60,069 nucleotides of DNA from Thiococcus pfennigii (GCF_016583835.1 NZ_NRRW01000021.1:1-60069), one strand, 5' to 3'; counted from the stretch's first letter, positions 47,446 through 57,369 are shown. Program-made: numbers and translations. Notes: generated by a model not told the origin, from the letters alone.

Positions 47446-47465
47446 GGAAATGGTCGATCGAAGGA

Positions 47466-47660
47466 GGGACATCCCCCGCCTGTGGCGTTGCCTGCCTTCG
47501 CTCTTGAACCTGTAGGTTCAAGTGGGGACAACCGATTCGGCTTCAGGCTCCCCGCGGCGAGACGGGTCTGCACAACGGCCTCACCATCATGTCCCCGGGG
47601 CATCGATTAGGCTCAAGAAAATACCCAGGCCGCAGTCGCACACCGCAGGGGATGTCTTGG
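47466..47660 (-). ncRNA. ssrS: 6S RNA (SsrS)
   Basis: On the minus strand between zapA and ygfA, exactly where 6S RNA lies in other gammaproteobacteria. The 5' and 3' ends pair (GACATCCCC near 47655 with GGGGATGTC near 47470). The 3' half carries the hallmark CACTTGAACCTACAGGTTCA hairpin, close to the E. coli CCTTGAACC...GGTTCAAGG. 6S RNA mimics an open promoter and binds sigma-70 RNA polymerase. The ends are approximate. Confidence 0.88.
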
Positions 47661-47668
47661 GATACAGG

Positions 47669-47998
47669 CTAAACCGTTTCGTCGCGGCCGTCCACTGCGG
47701 TGCGTCCGGCGAGGGCCGCCTCGATGCGTTCCTGCAGCATCAGCAGGCGCTTGGCCGTGCCGTTGCCGGCGCCCGCCTCGGCCTTGCGCTGGAGGATCAG
47801 CTCGTGGGCGATGTTCAGGGCGGCCATCACGGCGATGCGGTCCGTGCCGATGACCCGGCCGCTCCGGCGGATCTCGCGCATGCGCTCGTCGAGCAGGCGC
47901 GCGGAGGCGTAGAGCTCGTCCTGCTCGTCGGGCTGGCAGCCGACGTGGTACTCCTTGTCGAGGATACGTACCGTGATCGGGACGGCTTCGCTGCTCAT
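47669..47998 (-). CDS. zapA: Cell division protein ZapA
   Basis: A 109-residue FtsZ-ring stabiliser. The N-terminal globular part (ITVRILDKEYHVGCQPDEQD, ELYASARLLDERMREIRRSG) and the RIAVMAALNIAHELILQR helix leading into a coiled coil are typical. Its ATG overlaps the stop of the upstream ZapB-like gene by four bases (ATGA). 6S RNA follows directly downstream. Confidence 0.95.
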   Translation of the reverse strand: MSSEAVPITVRILDKEYHVGCQPDEQDELYASARLLDERMREIRRSGRVIGTDRIAVMAALNIAHELILQRKAEAGAGNGTAKRLLMLQERIEAALAGRTAVDGRDETV

Positions 47999-48204
47999 AG
48001 GCTTTCCTCCATCGTCTTCAGGCGCGCGAGCGTCGCCTCGATGCGGCTGCGGGCTAGGTCCGTCTTCTGGATCAGTTCCGCCCGTTCGGTCGTCAAGGAG
48101 GCCTGCCGCGCGCGCAGGGTCTCGTTGTCCTCCTGCAGCCGGCGGCAGCATTCGATGATCTCGTCCACCTGTTTCTCCAGTCTGTCGATGTCGAAATAGG
48201 CCAC
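47995..48204 (-). CDS. ZapB-like short coiled-coil protein
   Basis: A 69-residue, almost entirely coiled-coil protein of the TIGR02449 type that is regularly found upstream of zapA: MAYFDIDRLEKQVDEIIECC, then RRLQEDNETLRARQASLTTE. It probably takes part in Z-ring organisation together with ZapA, judged by the 4-base overlap with that gene. Two adjacent Cys residues (CC) are present. Confidence 0.88.
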   Translation of the reverse strand: MAYFDIDRLEKQVDEIIECCRRLQEDNETLRARQASLTTERAELIQKTDLARSRIEATLARLKTMEESL

Positions 48205-48280
48205 GGATTATGCTCCTCAAACGGGTCTCTGCACTATAGGAGGGGCTATCGTTCGGGTCAATTGGCGCGGGCGCCGTGCT

Positions 48281-48865
48281 ATGATCCGCGGGGATGGGCG
48301 CTGCCGCCGGCGGCCGCCGGCCGGGAAATCTCGACGATTGGAGGCGACGACGGGTACGCACTACCAGCAGCTTGCGCAGCAGCTCGACGACCTCTCGCTG
48401 AGTCCGGCGGAGGTGCATGGCATCCTGTGCGGCCTCCTCTGCGCCCGCGCGCCGCGGTTGCCCGAGGACTGGCTCGACGAGCTGCCGCACGATCAGGGCG
48501 ACCTCTCGGCGGCGCGCGAGGCGTTGACGGCGCTGGCCGAGCGCACGCGGGCCGAACTCGCCGGTCCCGAACTCGCGCTGACGCTGCTCTTGCCCGACGA
48601 GGAGCGGCCGCTGCCGGAGCGGGTCGAGGCGGTCTACGACTGGTGCCGCGGTCTGCTCTACGGGCTCGGTCTGGCCCAGGTCGACCCCGCCGGCTTTACG
48701 CCGGAGGCCCGCGAGATCCTCGATGACTTCGTCGCCATCACCCAGCTCGACCTCGCCACGCTCGAGCTCGGCGAGGAGAGCGAGCAGGCCCTGACCGAGA
48801 TCACCGAGTTTACCCGTGTCGCGGCCCGGCTCCTCTACGAGGAGTGCGTTGGCGGAGACGGCTGA
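48281..48865 (+). CDS. UPF0149 / YgfB family protein
   Basis: A soluble helical protein, up to 194 residues. Landmarks: LSPAEVHGILCGLLCARAP, then RVEAVYDWCRGLLYGLGLAQ and EEQALTEITEF-like acidic helices near the end. The E. coli homologue YgfB is 192 residues. The start is unclear: ATG 48281 gives an odd Arg-rich leader, TTG 48338 fits the family better, and the only good GGAGG (48340-48344) points to a codon near 48350 (ACG). The gene ends overlapping pepP by one base (TGATG). Confidence 0.88.
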   Translation: MIRGDGRCRRRPPAGKSRRLEATTGTHYQQLAQQLDDLSLSPAEVHGILCGLLCARAPRLPEDWLDELPHDQGDLSAAREALTALAERTRAELAGPELALTLLLPDEERPLPERVEAVYDWCRGLLYGLGLAQVDPAGFTPEAREILDDFVAITQLDLATLELGEESEQALTEITEFTRVAARLLYEECVGGDG

Positions 48866-50187
48866 TGTCCCGCGCCCTCTACCAGCGCCGGCGTCGCGCG
48901 CTCCTCGCCGAGATGCCCCCCGACAGCCTGCTGCTGCTGCCGGCGGCCGGGGAGGCCGTGCGCAGCCGCGACGTCGACCACCCCTTCCGTCAAGACAGCG
49001 ACCTCCTGTATCTGACCGGCTTCCCCGAGCCCGACGCGCTGGCCCTGTTGGCCCCGGGGCGCAAGGGCGGGGAGTTCGTCCTCTTCTGTCGCCCGCATGA
49101 TCCCGAGAAGGAGACCTGGAACGGGGCGCGGGCCGGTCTCGAGGGGGCGATCGCCGACTACCGGGCCGCCGAGGCCCATCCGATCGCCGAGCTCGACGAA
49201 CGGATGCCCGCCCTCCTGGAGGGGCGCAACCGGGTCTACTATCCGCTCGGGCGCGACCCAGCCTTCGATCGCCGCCTGATGGACTGGCTCGCCGTCGTGC
49301 GCGCGAAGGTCCGCGGCGGGGTGCGGGCGCCCTCGGAACTCGTCGCCAGCGATCGCCTGCTGCACGAGCGACGCCTGGTCAAGGACGCGGCGGAGCTGCG
49401 CACGATGCGCCGCGCCGCGCGGATCTCGGCGGGCGCCCACCGCCGCGCGATGCAGCACTGCCGCCCCGGGCTCTGGGAGTACCAGTTGGAGGCGGTGCTC
49501 GTGCATCATTGCGCCGACCGAGGGGCGCGCTTTCAGGCCTACCCGCCGATCGTCGGCAGCGGTGCGAACGCCTGCGTCCTGCACTATGTCGACAACGGCC
49601 ATCGCCTGCGCGATGGCGACCTGGTCTTGATCGACGCCGGTTGCGAACTCGACGGCTACGCCTCCGACATCACCCGCACCTTTCCGGTCAACGGCCGCTT
49701 CACGGCGCCGCAGCGCGAGCTCTACGAGCTGGTCCTCGCCGCCCAGGCGGCGGCCATCGCCAAGGCCGTGCCGGGCAACCGCTGGAACGATCCGCACGAT
49801 GCGGCGGTGCGGACCCTGACGGCGGGCCTCGTCGAGCTCGGCATCCTGTCCGGGACGCGCCGCTCGGTACCCAAGCTGATCCGCGAGGAGCGCTACAAGC
49901 CCTTCTATATGCACCGCACCGGCCACTGGCTCGGGATGGACGTGCACGACGTCGGCGACTATCGGGTCGGCGACGACTGGCGTCGCTTCGAACCGGGCAT
50001 GGTCCTGACCGTCGAACCGGGGCTCTATATCGCCGCGGGCAACGCCGAGGCCCCGCCGGCCTACCGTGACATCGGCATCCGTATCGAGGACGATGTCGCG
50101 ATCACCGACGACGGCCACGAGATCCTCACGGCGGAGGCCCCCAAGGACCCGGCGGCGATCGAGGCGCTGGTCGGCACCAGGGCCTGA
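48865..50187 (+). CDS. pepP: Xaa-Pro aminopeptidase (PepP)
   Basis: A 440-residue dimanganese peptidase that removes N-terminal residues preceding proline. The pita-bread catalytic domain has LIDAGCELDGYASDITRTFP (two Asp ligands), RTGHWLGMDVHD (His), TVEPGLY (Glu) and IRIEDD (Glu). The N-terminal domain includes RQDSDLLYLTGFPEPDALAL. ATG 48865 is the TGATG overlap with the UPF0149 gene. UPF0149-pepP-ubiH-ubiI is a conserved gammaproteobacterial order. Confidence 0.96.
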   Translation: MSRALYQRRRRALLAEMPPDSLLLLPAAGEAVRSRDVDHPFRQDSDLLYLTGFPEPDALALLAPGRKGGEFVLFCRPHDPEKETWNGARAGLEGAIADYRAAEAHPIAELDERMPALLEGRNRVYYPLGRDPAFDRRLMDWLAVVRAKVRGGVRAPSELVASDRLLHERRLVKDAAELRTMRRAARISAGAHRRAMQHCRPGLWEYQLEAVLVHHCADRGARFQAYPPIVGSGANACVLHYVDNGHRLRDGDLVLIDAGCELDGYASDITRTFPVNGRFTAPQRELYELVLAAQAAAIAKAVPGNRWNDPHDAAVRTLTAGLVELGILSGTRRSVPKLIREERYKPFYMHRTGHWLGMDVHDVGDYRVGDDWRRFEPGMVLTVEPGLYIAAGNAEAPPAYRDIGIRIEDDVAITDDGHEILTAEAPKDPAAIEALVGTRA

Positions 50188-50253
50188 GTCGCGATTGGGC
50201 CGGCGCGTCGGTTGCGATCATCCACCGTTCGCAAGCGAGGGCGGCGGCACGGC

Positions 50254-50500
50254 CCGTAGGTCGGGTTAGGCGCGCCGGCACGGCGGCCGCTTAGGAAGGA
50301 ACAGGGTTGCGCGCGCCGTAACCCGACAGCGGCCTCGGCGGGCGCCGTGTTGCCGGCCGTCGGGTTACGCCCCGAGGGGCTAACCCGACCTACGGCCCAG
50401 GCGAACACCGGCGCGCTCAGATCGGGTCAGGTGCGCCGGTACGGCGTTCCATGAGAATGAACAGGGTTGCGCGCGCCGTGACCCGACGGGCGGTTCAGAT
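50254..50500. repeat. AACCCGAC-family elements between pepP and ubiH
   Basis: One full copy in inverted order (50254-50397): CCGTAGGTCGGGTTAGGCGC, CCGTAACCCGACAGCGG, CCGTCGGGTTACGCCCCGAG, GGGCTAACCCGACCTACGGC. A partial copy follows at 50416-50492. Both interrupt the otherwise conserved pepP-ubiH linkage. No gene in 50188-50523. Confidence 0.85.
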
Positions 50501-50523
50501 GGGCTGGAGGCAGCGACACGACC

Positions 50524-51762
50524 TTGAGCGAATGTGAGCAGGATCTGGTCATCGTCGGCGGTGGGCTGGTCGGCGGCAGCCTGGCCTGCGCCCTGCGGGG
50601 TATGGGCCTGCGGGTCGCCGTCATCGAGGCGGCACCGCCCCGGGCGCCCGGCCATCCGGGCGATGACGAGCGGGTCATCGCCCTGTCCTGGACGAGCGAG
50701 CGGATCCTCGCCGGGATCGGGCTCTGGCCGCGGCTCGCCCCGGGCGCCGAACCGATCCACGCGGTGGAGGTGTCGCAGCGCGGCGGTTGCGGCGCGCTGC
50801 GGATGGATCGGCGCGACGAGGGCGTCGACGCCTTGGGGCAGGTCGTCCCGGCCCGGCTCATCGGCGAGGCGATCCAAGACCGGCTGAGCGGGGTGGCGGA
50901 GGTCTGCGTGCGCGCCCCGGCCCGGGTCGTCGATCTGCGCGTGACGCCGCAATGGGTCGAGGTCCAGGTCGCCGAGGGCGGCGTCAGCGAGCGGCTGCGC
51001 ACGCGGTTGCTGGTCGCCGCCGACGGCGGCGACTCCAGCGTCCGCCGTCTGCTCGGCATCGGGCTGCGCGAGCGTCCGTACGGCCAGGACGCCCTGATCG
51101 CGACCCTCACGCCCGATCGACCCCAGCCCGGCGTCGCCTTCGAGCGCTTCACGGAGTCCGGGCCGCTGGCCTTGCTGCCGATGACCGAGGGGCGCTGGTC
51201 GCTCGTGTGGTCGGTGCCGCAGGATCGGACCGCGGGGCTCCTCGCGCTCTCCGACGAGGCCTTCCTCGCGCGCATCCAGGGATATTTTGGTTGGCGGCTC
51301 GGGCGCCTCGCGCGCACCTCCCCGCGTCGCGCCTTTCCGCTCGTGCAGCGCTTGGCCAGCGAGGCGACCAGGCCGCGGGTGGTGCTGATCGGCAATGCCG
51401 CCCATACGCTGCACCCGGTGGCCGGGCAGGGCCTCAACCTGGGGCTGCGCGACGTCGCGGCCCTCGCCGAGGTCCTGGTCGCAGCGCGCCGCGCCGGCGA
51501 CGACGTCGGTGGCACGGCCGCGCTCGCTGCCTACCGGGACTGGCGGCGACGCGATCAGGCCGAGGTCGCGGCGACGACCGACCTGCTGGCCCGGCTGTTC
51601 GTCGGCGGCTGGCCGCCGCTGCGGGCCGCGCGCGACCTCGGGTTGCTCGGCATCGAACTCGTCCCCGGCCTGCGTCATCAACTCGCCCGCCGCTTCATGG
51701 GCCGCGCCGGGCGTCAGACCCGTCTCGCCCGCGGCCTACCGTTGGAGACCCTCGATGGCTGA
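50524..51762 (+). CDS. ubiH: 2-octaprenyl-6-methoxyphenol hydroxylase UbiH
   Basis: A 412-residue FAD monooxygenase of ubiquinone synthesis. The FAD loop is VIVGGGLVGGSLACAL near the N-terminus, the second motif is VAADGGDSSVRRLLGI, and the third is GNAAHTLHPVAGQGLNLGLR. It starts with TTG 50524 (MSECEQDLVIVGGG), 13 bases after GGAGG; no better start is evident. It overlaps the next hydroxylase gene by 8 bases. UbiH and UbiI assignments follow gene order and could be swapped. Confidence 0.93.
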   Translation: MSECEQDLVIVGGGLVGGSLACALRGMGLRVAVIEAAPPRAPGHPGDDERVIALSWTSERILAGIGLWPRLAPGAEPIHAVEVSQRGGCGALRMDRRDEGVDALGQVVPARLIGEAIQDRLSGVAEVCVRAPARVVDLRVTPQWVEVQVAEGGVSERLRTRLLVAADGGDSSVRRLLGIGLRERPYGQDALIATLTPDRPQPGVAFERFTESGPLALLPMTEGRWSLVWSVPQDRTAGLLALSDEAFLARIQGYFGWRLGRLARTSPRRAFPLVQRLASEATRPRVVLIGNAAHTLHPVAGQGLNLGLRDVAALAEVLVAARRAGDDVGGTAALAAYRDWRRRDQAEVAATTDLLARLFVGGWPPLRAARDLGLLGIELVPGLRHQLARRFMGRAGRQTRLARGLPLETLDG

Positions 51763-52972
51763 TTCCCCGGAGACCTTCGACCTGGTCGTCGTCGGCGGCG
51801 GCATCGTCGGCGCCGTCCTGGCGGCGGCCGGGGCCGACCTCGGCTTGGCGATCGCCGTCGTCGAGGCGCGCCCGCCGGCGCGTACCTGGCCCCCCGGCGA
51901 GGCGGACCCGCGGGTCTCGGCCCTGAACCGCGCCAGTCAGCGTATCCTCGCCCGGCTCGGTGTCTGGGAGCGGATCGCCGCGCTCGGGGTCAGCCCCTAT
52001 CGGGAGATGCGGGTCTGGGATGCGGTCGGCGGCGGGCGTATCCACTTCGACAGCGCCGACCTCGGCGAGCCCGATCTCGGGCACATCGTCGAGAATCGGG
52101 TCGTCCAGCTGGCCCTCTGGGAACGCCTGGAGCGGAGCGAGACGGTTACGCTGATCGCGCCGGCGCGCATCACCGATCTGGTCCTCGATGACGAGCGGGC
52201 GACGGTCACGCTGCACGACGGGCGCCACCTGGCGGCCCGGCTGGTCGTCGGGGCCGACGGGCGCGATTCGCTGGTCCGCGACCTCGTCGGCATCGCGACC
52301 CGGGGTGGGGACTACGACCAGCGGGCGATCGTCGCCCTGGTGCGGCCCGAACGCTGGCACGCGGAAACCGCCTGGCAGCGCTTCCTGCCGAGCGGGCCGT
52401 TGGCCCTGCTGCCGCTCGCCGACGGGCGCTGCGCGCTCGTCTGGTCGGCCTGCGAGGCGCGCGCCGAGGCCCTCCTCGCGCTCCCGGACGCCGGCTTCTG
52501 CGAGGCGCTGAGCGAGGCCAGCGAGCTGTGCCTCGGGCGGATCCTCGAGGTCGGCCCGCGCGCCGCCTTTGCGCTGCGTCGCCAGCACGCGGTGAGCTAC
52601 TGCGGACGGCGCCTGGCGCTCGTCGGCGACGCCGCCCATGTCCTGCACCCGCTGGCCGGGCAGGGCCTCAACCTCGGCCTCCTCGACGCCGCGGCGCTCG
52701 CCGAGGCGATCGCCCGGGCCCACGAGCGGGGCCGCGACATCGGGGCGCGCGCGACGCTGCGCCGCTACGAGCGCGCCCGGCGCGGCGACAACGCCCTGAT
52801 GCTGGCCGCGATGGACGGCTTCAAGCGCCTGTTCGGCAACGAGGTGCCGGCGCTCGCGGCGGCGCGCAGCCTGGGCCTTGCGGCGACCGATCGGTTCTGG
52901 CCGGTCAAGGGGCATTTCATGGCCGCGGCGCTCGGTATCACCGGCGAGCGCCCGCCGTTGGCGCGGCCCTGA
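51755..52972 (+). CDS. ubiI: UbiH/UbiF/VisC family hydroxylase (UbiI-like)
   Basis: A 405-residue FAD monooxygenase paralogous to UbiH, for a second ring hydroxylation in ubiquinone synthesis. Motifs: VVVGGGIVGAVLAAAGADLG, VGADGRDSLVRDLVGI and GDAAHVLHPLAGQGLNLGLL. The tandem overlap with ubiH (8 bases) indicates one transcript. Whether it acts at C5 (UbiI) or C6 (UbiF) cannot be read from sequence alone. Confidence 0.92.
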   Translation: MADSPETFDLVVVGGGIVGAVLAAAGADLGLAIAVVEARPPARTWPPGEADPRVSALNRASQRILARLGVWERIAALGVSPYREMRVWDAVGGGRIHFDSADLGEPDLGHIVENRVVQLALWERLERSETVTLIAPARITDLVLDDERATVTLHDGRHLAARLVVGADGRDSLVRDLVGIATRGGDYDQRAIVALVRPERWHAETAWQRFLPSGPLALLPLADGRCALVWSACEARAEALLALPDAGFCEALSEASELCLGRILEVGPRAAFALRRQHAVSYCGRRLALVGDAAHVLHPLAGQGLNLGLLDAAALAEAIARAHERGRDIGARATLRRYERARRGDNALMLAAMDGFKRLFGNEVPALAAARSLGLAATDRFWPVKGHFMAAALGITGERPPLARP

Positions 52973-53702
52973 GCCGGACGGTGCGTGGCCGCGCATTCAA
53001 TGGAGAGAAGCGAGATAATTCATGCTTTGCCGCCGGCCGCCTGGGGGCCTGTCAGGTTCAGGCTAAAGGCATTGAGGAAGAGTGGCTTATGCTGTTGCGG
53101 CCGGGCGCCGAGGCGGGATGCGACGATTTTGAGACAGGGACCGAGACGGCCTATCCTATCGCGCCCTTCCGGCGTCGTCGTCCGGGTGTGTTCTCCCGGC
53201 CTCGGTCACACGCGTCGCCCGCGCTGCCGGCCCGCCAAGGTAGGAGCCAGCTCCCCCTTGGCGTCGCCTTCGGGCTGGCCGGTCTGGTCACGAAGAACGT
53301 AGAACGTAGAACGTAGAACGTAGGGCGGGAAAGCAAAGCGCATCCCGCCATTCATGGGTTGGTCACGAAGAACGTAGGGCGGGAAAGCGAAACGCATCCC
53401 GCCATTCACGGGTCGCCAACGCCTGATGGCGACGCTCGCGCAGCCAAGCCGGCCTCGGGTCATCGCGCGCAACGCGATAGGCCCGTTCCCGTGGTGGCGG
53501 GAGACGCCCCCCTGGATGTGGGGATGTGCGATCGCGAAGGCCGGACTTGCAATCGCTAGCGGCGGGAGACGCAACGGCTAGCGGCGGGATGCGCTTCGCT
53601 TTCCCGCCCTACGGGCTACGGGCTCCGTCGAGCGGATTCACCGCCGCCATCCGGGCGGCATCGCGATAGACCTTGAAGAGAAGACGAAGCGAGGGGAGAC
53701 TC
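52973..53702. repeat. Repeat-rich gap between ubiI-like gene and pfp
   Basis: No gene. A simple repeat (AGAACGT)x4 at 53294-53321 runs straight into GTAGGGCGGGAAAGCAAAGC and GCATCCCGCCATTCATGGGT (about 53321-53356). A near-identical copy follows (about 53374-53410), and an inverted copy lies at 53576-53612 (GGCGGGATGCGCTTCGCTTT). The pfp promoter and the GAGGGGAG ribosome site are at the end. Confidence 0.75.
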
Positions 53703-54959
53703 ATGACCGCGAAGAACGCCTTCTATGCGCAATCCGGCGGCGTCACCGCCGTGATCAACGCCTCCGCCTGTGGTGTGATCGAGGCGGCGCGCCGCCACAA
53801 GGACAAGATCGCCAACGTCTACGCCGGGCGCAACGGCATCATCGGCGCCCTGACCGAGGACCTGATCGACACCAGCCAGGAGTCCGACGCCGCGATCGCG
53901 GCCCTGCGCTACACGCCGTCCGGGGCCTTCGGGTCCTGCCGCTACAAGCTCAAGAGTCTGGAGGCCAACCGCCGCGAGTACGAGCGGCTGATCGAGGTCT
54001 TCAAGGCCCATGACATCGGCTACTTCTTCTACAACGGCGGGGGCGACTCGGCCGACACCTGCTACAAGGTCTCCCAACTCTCGGAGGCGATGAACTATCC
54101 GATCCAGGCCGTGCACGTGCCCAAGACCGTCGACAACGACCTGCCGATCACCGACAACTGCCCGGGCTTCGGCTCGGTGGCCAAGTACATCGCCACCTCG
54201 GCGCTCGAGGCCTCCTACGACGTGCGCTCGATGGCCAAGACCTCGACCAAGCTCTTCGTCCTCGAGGTCATGGGGCGCCATGCCGGCTGGATCGCCGCCG
54301 CCGGCGGCCTGATCGAGGACCAGGGCATGCCGGTCGTGATCCTCTTCCCGGAGATCGAGTTCGACCAGGAGCGGTTCATCGCCCGGATCAAGGACTCGGT
54401 CGAGCGCCACGGTTTCTGCACCGTCGTCGTCTCGGAGGGGGCCAAGTACCCGGACGGTCGTTTCCTCGCGGAACAGGGCACGCGCGATGCCTTCGGCCAT
54501 GCCCAGCTCGGCGGTGCCGCGCCGGTCGTCGCCAACCTGGTCAAGGAAGCGCTCGGCTACAAGTTCCACTGGGCGGTCGCCGACTATCTGCAGCGCGCGG
54601 CCCGTCACCTGGCCTCGAAGACCGATGTCGAGCAGGCCTACGCCGTCGGTCAGGCGGCTGTGGAACTCGCGCTCGAGGGTCACAACGCGATCATGCCGAC
54701 GATTCGGCGCATCGGTAACGACCCCTATCGCTGGGAGGTCGGCGAGGCCCCGCTGGCCGAGGTCGCCAACGTCGAGAAATTCATGCCCCGCGACTTCATC
54801 TCGGCCGACGGCTTCGGGATCACGCCGGCCTGCAAGGAGTACCTGGTGCCGCTCATTCAGGGCGAGGACTATCCCCCGTTCCACAAGGGTCTTCCGGCCT
54901 ATGTCACGCTGAAGAATGCCCCGGTCGCGAAGCGGCTGGAGGCGCCGTTCGAGCTGTGA
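53703..54959 (+). CDS. pfp: Pyrophosphate-dependent 6-phosphofructokinase
   Basis: A 418-residue PPi-type PFK that reversibly interconverts fructose-6-phosphate and fructose-1,6-bisphosphate with PPi. In autotrophs it may also act on sedoheptulose phosphates. The PPi signature is GGGDS (112-116) and PKTVDNDLPITDNCPGFGS (140-158), and MGRHAGW (190-196) forms the sugar site. ATG 53703 is preceded by GAGGGGAG. The H+-pyrophosphatase follows after 76 bases, linking PPi use and PPi energy conservation. Confidence 0.95.
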   Translation: MTAKNAFYAQSGGVTAVINASACGVIEAARRHKDKIANVYAGRNGIIGALTEDLIDTSQESDAAIAALRYTPSGAFGSCRYKLKSLEANRREYERLIEVFKAHDIGYFFYNGGGDSADTCYKVSQLSEAMNYPIQAVHVPKTVDNDLPITDNCPGFGSVAKYIATSALEASYDVRSMAKTSTKLFVLEVMGRHAGWIAAAGGLIEDQGMPVVILFPEIEFDQERFIARIKDSVERHGFCTVVVSEGAKYPDGRFLAEQGTRDAFGHAQLGGAAPVVANLVKEALGYKFHWAVADYLQRAARHLASKTDVEQAYAVGQAAVELALEGHNAIMPTIRRIGNDPYRWEVGEAPLAEVANVEKFMPRDFISADGFGITPACKEYLVPLIQGEDYPPFHKGLPAYVTLKNAPVAKRLEAPFEL

Positions 54960-55035
54960 GGTCGCTGCGTCGATTCGAGAGCGGCGGCTGAGACAGCCCC
55001 CGCGCTTTTTCATGACAGGAGAGGAGTTCAAATAG

Positions 55036-57099
55036 ATGACATTCGGTTCGCTTTTCGCCCTGCTGTGTGGCCTCGGGGCCATCGGCTACGGCATCTGGTC
55101 GACGAAGTGGATCCTGGCCCTGCCCGATGGCACGCCGCGCATGCGGGAGATCGCGGCGGCCGTGCAGGAGGGCGCCCAGGCCTACCTCAATCGCCAGTAC
55201 CTGACGATCGGCCTGGTCGGTGTCGTGCTCACCGTCGTCCTCTGGTTCCTGCTCGGTTGGGAGGTCTCGATCGGCTTCGTGCTCGGCGCGGTCCTCTCCG
55301 GGGCGGCAGGCTATATCGGCATGCACATCTCGGTGCGCTCGAACGTGCGCACCGCCGAGGCGGCCAAGGGCGGGCTGAACGCCGCGTTGCAGGTCGCCTT
55401 CCGGGGTGGGGCGATTACCGGTCTGCTGGTCGTCGGCCTCGGCCTCCTCGGCGTGGCCGGTTACTACGCCTTCCTCAAGACCATGGGCGTCGAAGAGTCG
55501 GACATCCTGCACGCGCTGATCGGCCTCGGGTTCGGTGGCTCGCTGATCTCGATCTTCGCGCGACTCGGCGGCGGCATCTTCACGAAGGGCGCCGATGTCG
55601 GCGCGGACCTCGTCGGCAAGGTCGAGGCCGGGATCCCCGAGGATGACCCACGCAACCCGGCGGTCATCGCCGACAACGTCGGTGACAACGTCGGCGATTG
55701 CGCCGGCATGGCCGCCGACCTGTTCGAGACCTATGCGGTCACCGTCGTCGCGACCATGTTGCTCGGCTGGCTGATGCTGGAAAGCACAGATGCCGTGGTC
55801 TTCCCGCTCGTGCTCGGTGGCGTGTCGATCCTGGCCTCGATCGTCGGGACCTTCTTCGTCAAGCTCGCCGAGGGCGATACCAAGATCATGAAGGCCCTGT
55901 ACAAGGGCCTGATCGTCGCCGGCGGCCTGGCCGCGGTCCTGTTCATCCCGGTCACCCTGATGTTCCTGCCGCCGACCGTGCTGATCGACGGCGCCGAGTA
56001 CAGTCGGTGGGGCGTCTATGGCGCCGCGCTGATCGGCCTGGTGCTGACCGCCGCGATGGTCGTCATCACCGAGTACTACACCTCGACCGAGTTCCGGCCG
56101 GTGCGCCACATCGCCGAGGCCTCGCAGACCGGCCATGCGACCAACATCATCGCCGGCATCGGTGTCGGCATGAAGGCCACCGCCGCGCCGGTGCTGATGG
56201 TCTGCGCCGCGATCTGGGGCGCCTACGAACTGGCCGGACTCTATGGCATCGCGATCGCTGCGACCGCGATGCTGTCGATGACGGGCATCATCGTCGCGCT
56301 GGACGCCTACGGCCCGATCACCGACAACGCCGGCGGCATCGCCGAGATGGCCGGGTTGGACGAGAAGGTCCGCGGCATCACCGACCCGCTCGACGCGGTC
56401 GGCAATACGACCAAGGCCGTCACCAAGGGCTACGCGATCGGCTCGGCGGGCCTCGCGGCGCTGGTCCTCTTCGCCGACTACACCCATGGCCTCGACGCGG
56501 CCGGTCGGCTGGTCGCCTTCGACCTGTCCGATCCGGCGGTGCTGATCGGCCTCTTCATCGGCGGTCTGATCCCCTTCCTGTTCGCCGCGCTGGCGATGGA
56601 GGCGGTCGGTCGCGCCGCGGGGGGCATCGTCACCGAGGTGCGCCGGCAGTTCCGCGAGATGCCCGGCATCATGGACGGCAGCCAGAAGCCCGACTACTCG
56701 AAGGCCGTCGACATGCTGACGAAGGGCGCCATCAAGGAGATGGTCGTGCCGTCGCTGCTGCCGGTCCTGGCCCCGGTGGTCGTCGCCTTCGGCATGGCCT
56801 TCCTGATGGGGCCTGACGCCGGCATCAAGGCCCTCGGCGGCCTGCTGATCGGCACCATCGTCACCGGCCTGTTCGTCGCCATCTCGATGACCGCCGGCGG
56901 CGGCGCCTGGGACAATGCGAAGAAGTACATCGAGGACGGCAACCTCGGCGGCAAGGGCTCCGAGGCCCACAAGGCGGCCGTCACCGGCGACACCGTCGGC
57001 GACCCCTACAAGGACACCGCCGGTCCGGCGATCAACCCGTTGATCAAGATCATCAACATCGTCGCCCTGCTCATCGTGCCGCTCGTCGTCGCCCTGTGA
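55036..57099 (+). CDS. hppA: Membrane H+-translocating pyrophosphatase (K+-independent type)
   Basis: A 687-residue membrane PPase with 15-16 transmembrane helices that couples PPi hydrolysis to H+ pumping (or makes PPi from the gradient). The substrate site contains [20 protein letters not shown] and [20 protein letters not shown]. The Lys in [20 protein letters not shown] is the diagnostic residue of K+-independent enzymes, where K+-dependent ones have Ala. AGGAGAGGAG precedes ATG 55036. A strong terminator follows. Confidence 0.97.
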   Translation: MTFGSLFALLCGLGAIGYGIWSTKWILALPDGTPRMREIAAAVQEGAQAYLNRQYLTIGLVGVVLTVVLWFLLGWEVSIGFVLGAVLSGAAGYIGMHISVRSNVRTAEAAKGGLNAALQVAFRGGAITGLLVVGLGLLGVAGYYAFLKTMGVEESDILHALIGLGFGGSLISIFARLGGGIFTKGADVGADLVGKVEAGIPEDDPRNPAVIADNVGDNVGDCAGMAADLFETYAVTVVATMLLGWLMLESTDAVVFPLVLGGVSILASIVGTFFVKLAEGDTKIMKALYKGLIVAGGLAAVLFIPVTLMFLPPTVLIDGAEYSRWGVYGAALIGLVLTAAMVVITEYYTSTEFRPVRHIAEASQTGHATNIIAGIGVGMKATAAPVLMVCAAIWGAYELAGLYGIAIAATAMLSMTGIIVALDAYGPITDNAGGIAEMAGLDEKVRGITDPLDAVGNTTKAVTKGYAIGSAGLAALVLFADYTHGLDAAGRLVAFDLSDPAVLIGLFIGGLIPFLFAALAMEAVGRAAGGIVTEVRRQFREMPGIMDGSQKPDYSKAVDMLTKGAIKEMVVPSLLPVLAPVVVAFGMAFLMGPDAGIKALGGLLIGTIVTGLFVAISMTAGGGAWDNAKKYIEDGNLGGKGSEAHKAAVTGDTVGDPYKDTAGPAINPLIKIINIVALLIVPLVVAL

Positions 57100-57147
57100 C
57101 GCGGCCGTGAGCCATCGGTCCGGCCTTCCCCGGCCGGACCCTGCTCG

Positions 57148-57183
57148 GGGCGTCCCGTGCCTCACGGGACGCCCTTTTCGTTT
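57148..57183 (+). terminator. Rho-independent terminator after hppA
   Basis: Perfect 12-bp stem GGGCGTCCCGTG / CACGGGACGCCC with a 3-base loop, followed by TTTTCGTTT. It separates pfp-hppA from ppa. Confidence 0.94.
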
Positions 57184-57369
57184 ACCCTTGAGGACCCGCG
57201 CGCACCGCGCACCCCGTCTCCGGTTGGTCACGACCGGGACAAGGGGGCGCCGATGGCGAGCCATGCCCCGTCGGACGCCGGGGCGAGGGCGCCGCCGGCG
57301 TCGCCGAGGTGTCGCGCGACCGATCGTCGTCCGTCATCCCATCGCCAAGCATCGATCGAGAGTGAACCC

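Noticed and set aside
54904-57264. Long open frame antisense to hppA (786 codons)
   Set aside because: Asp/His/Gln-rich shadow of the H+-pyrophosphatase gene; no domain and no ribosome site.
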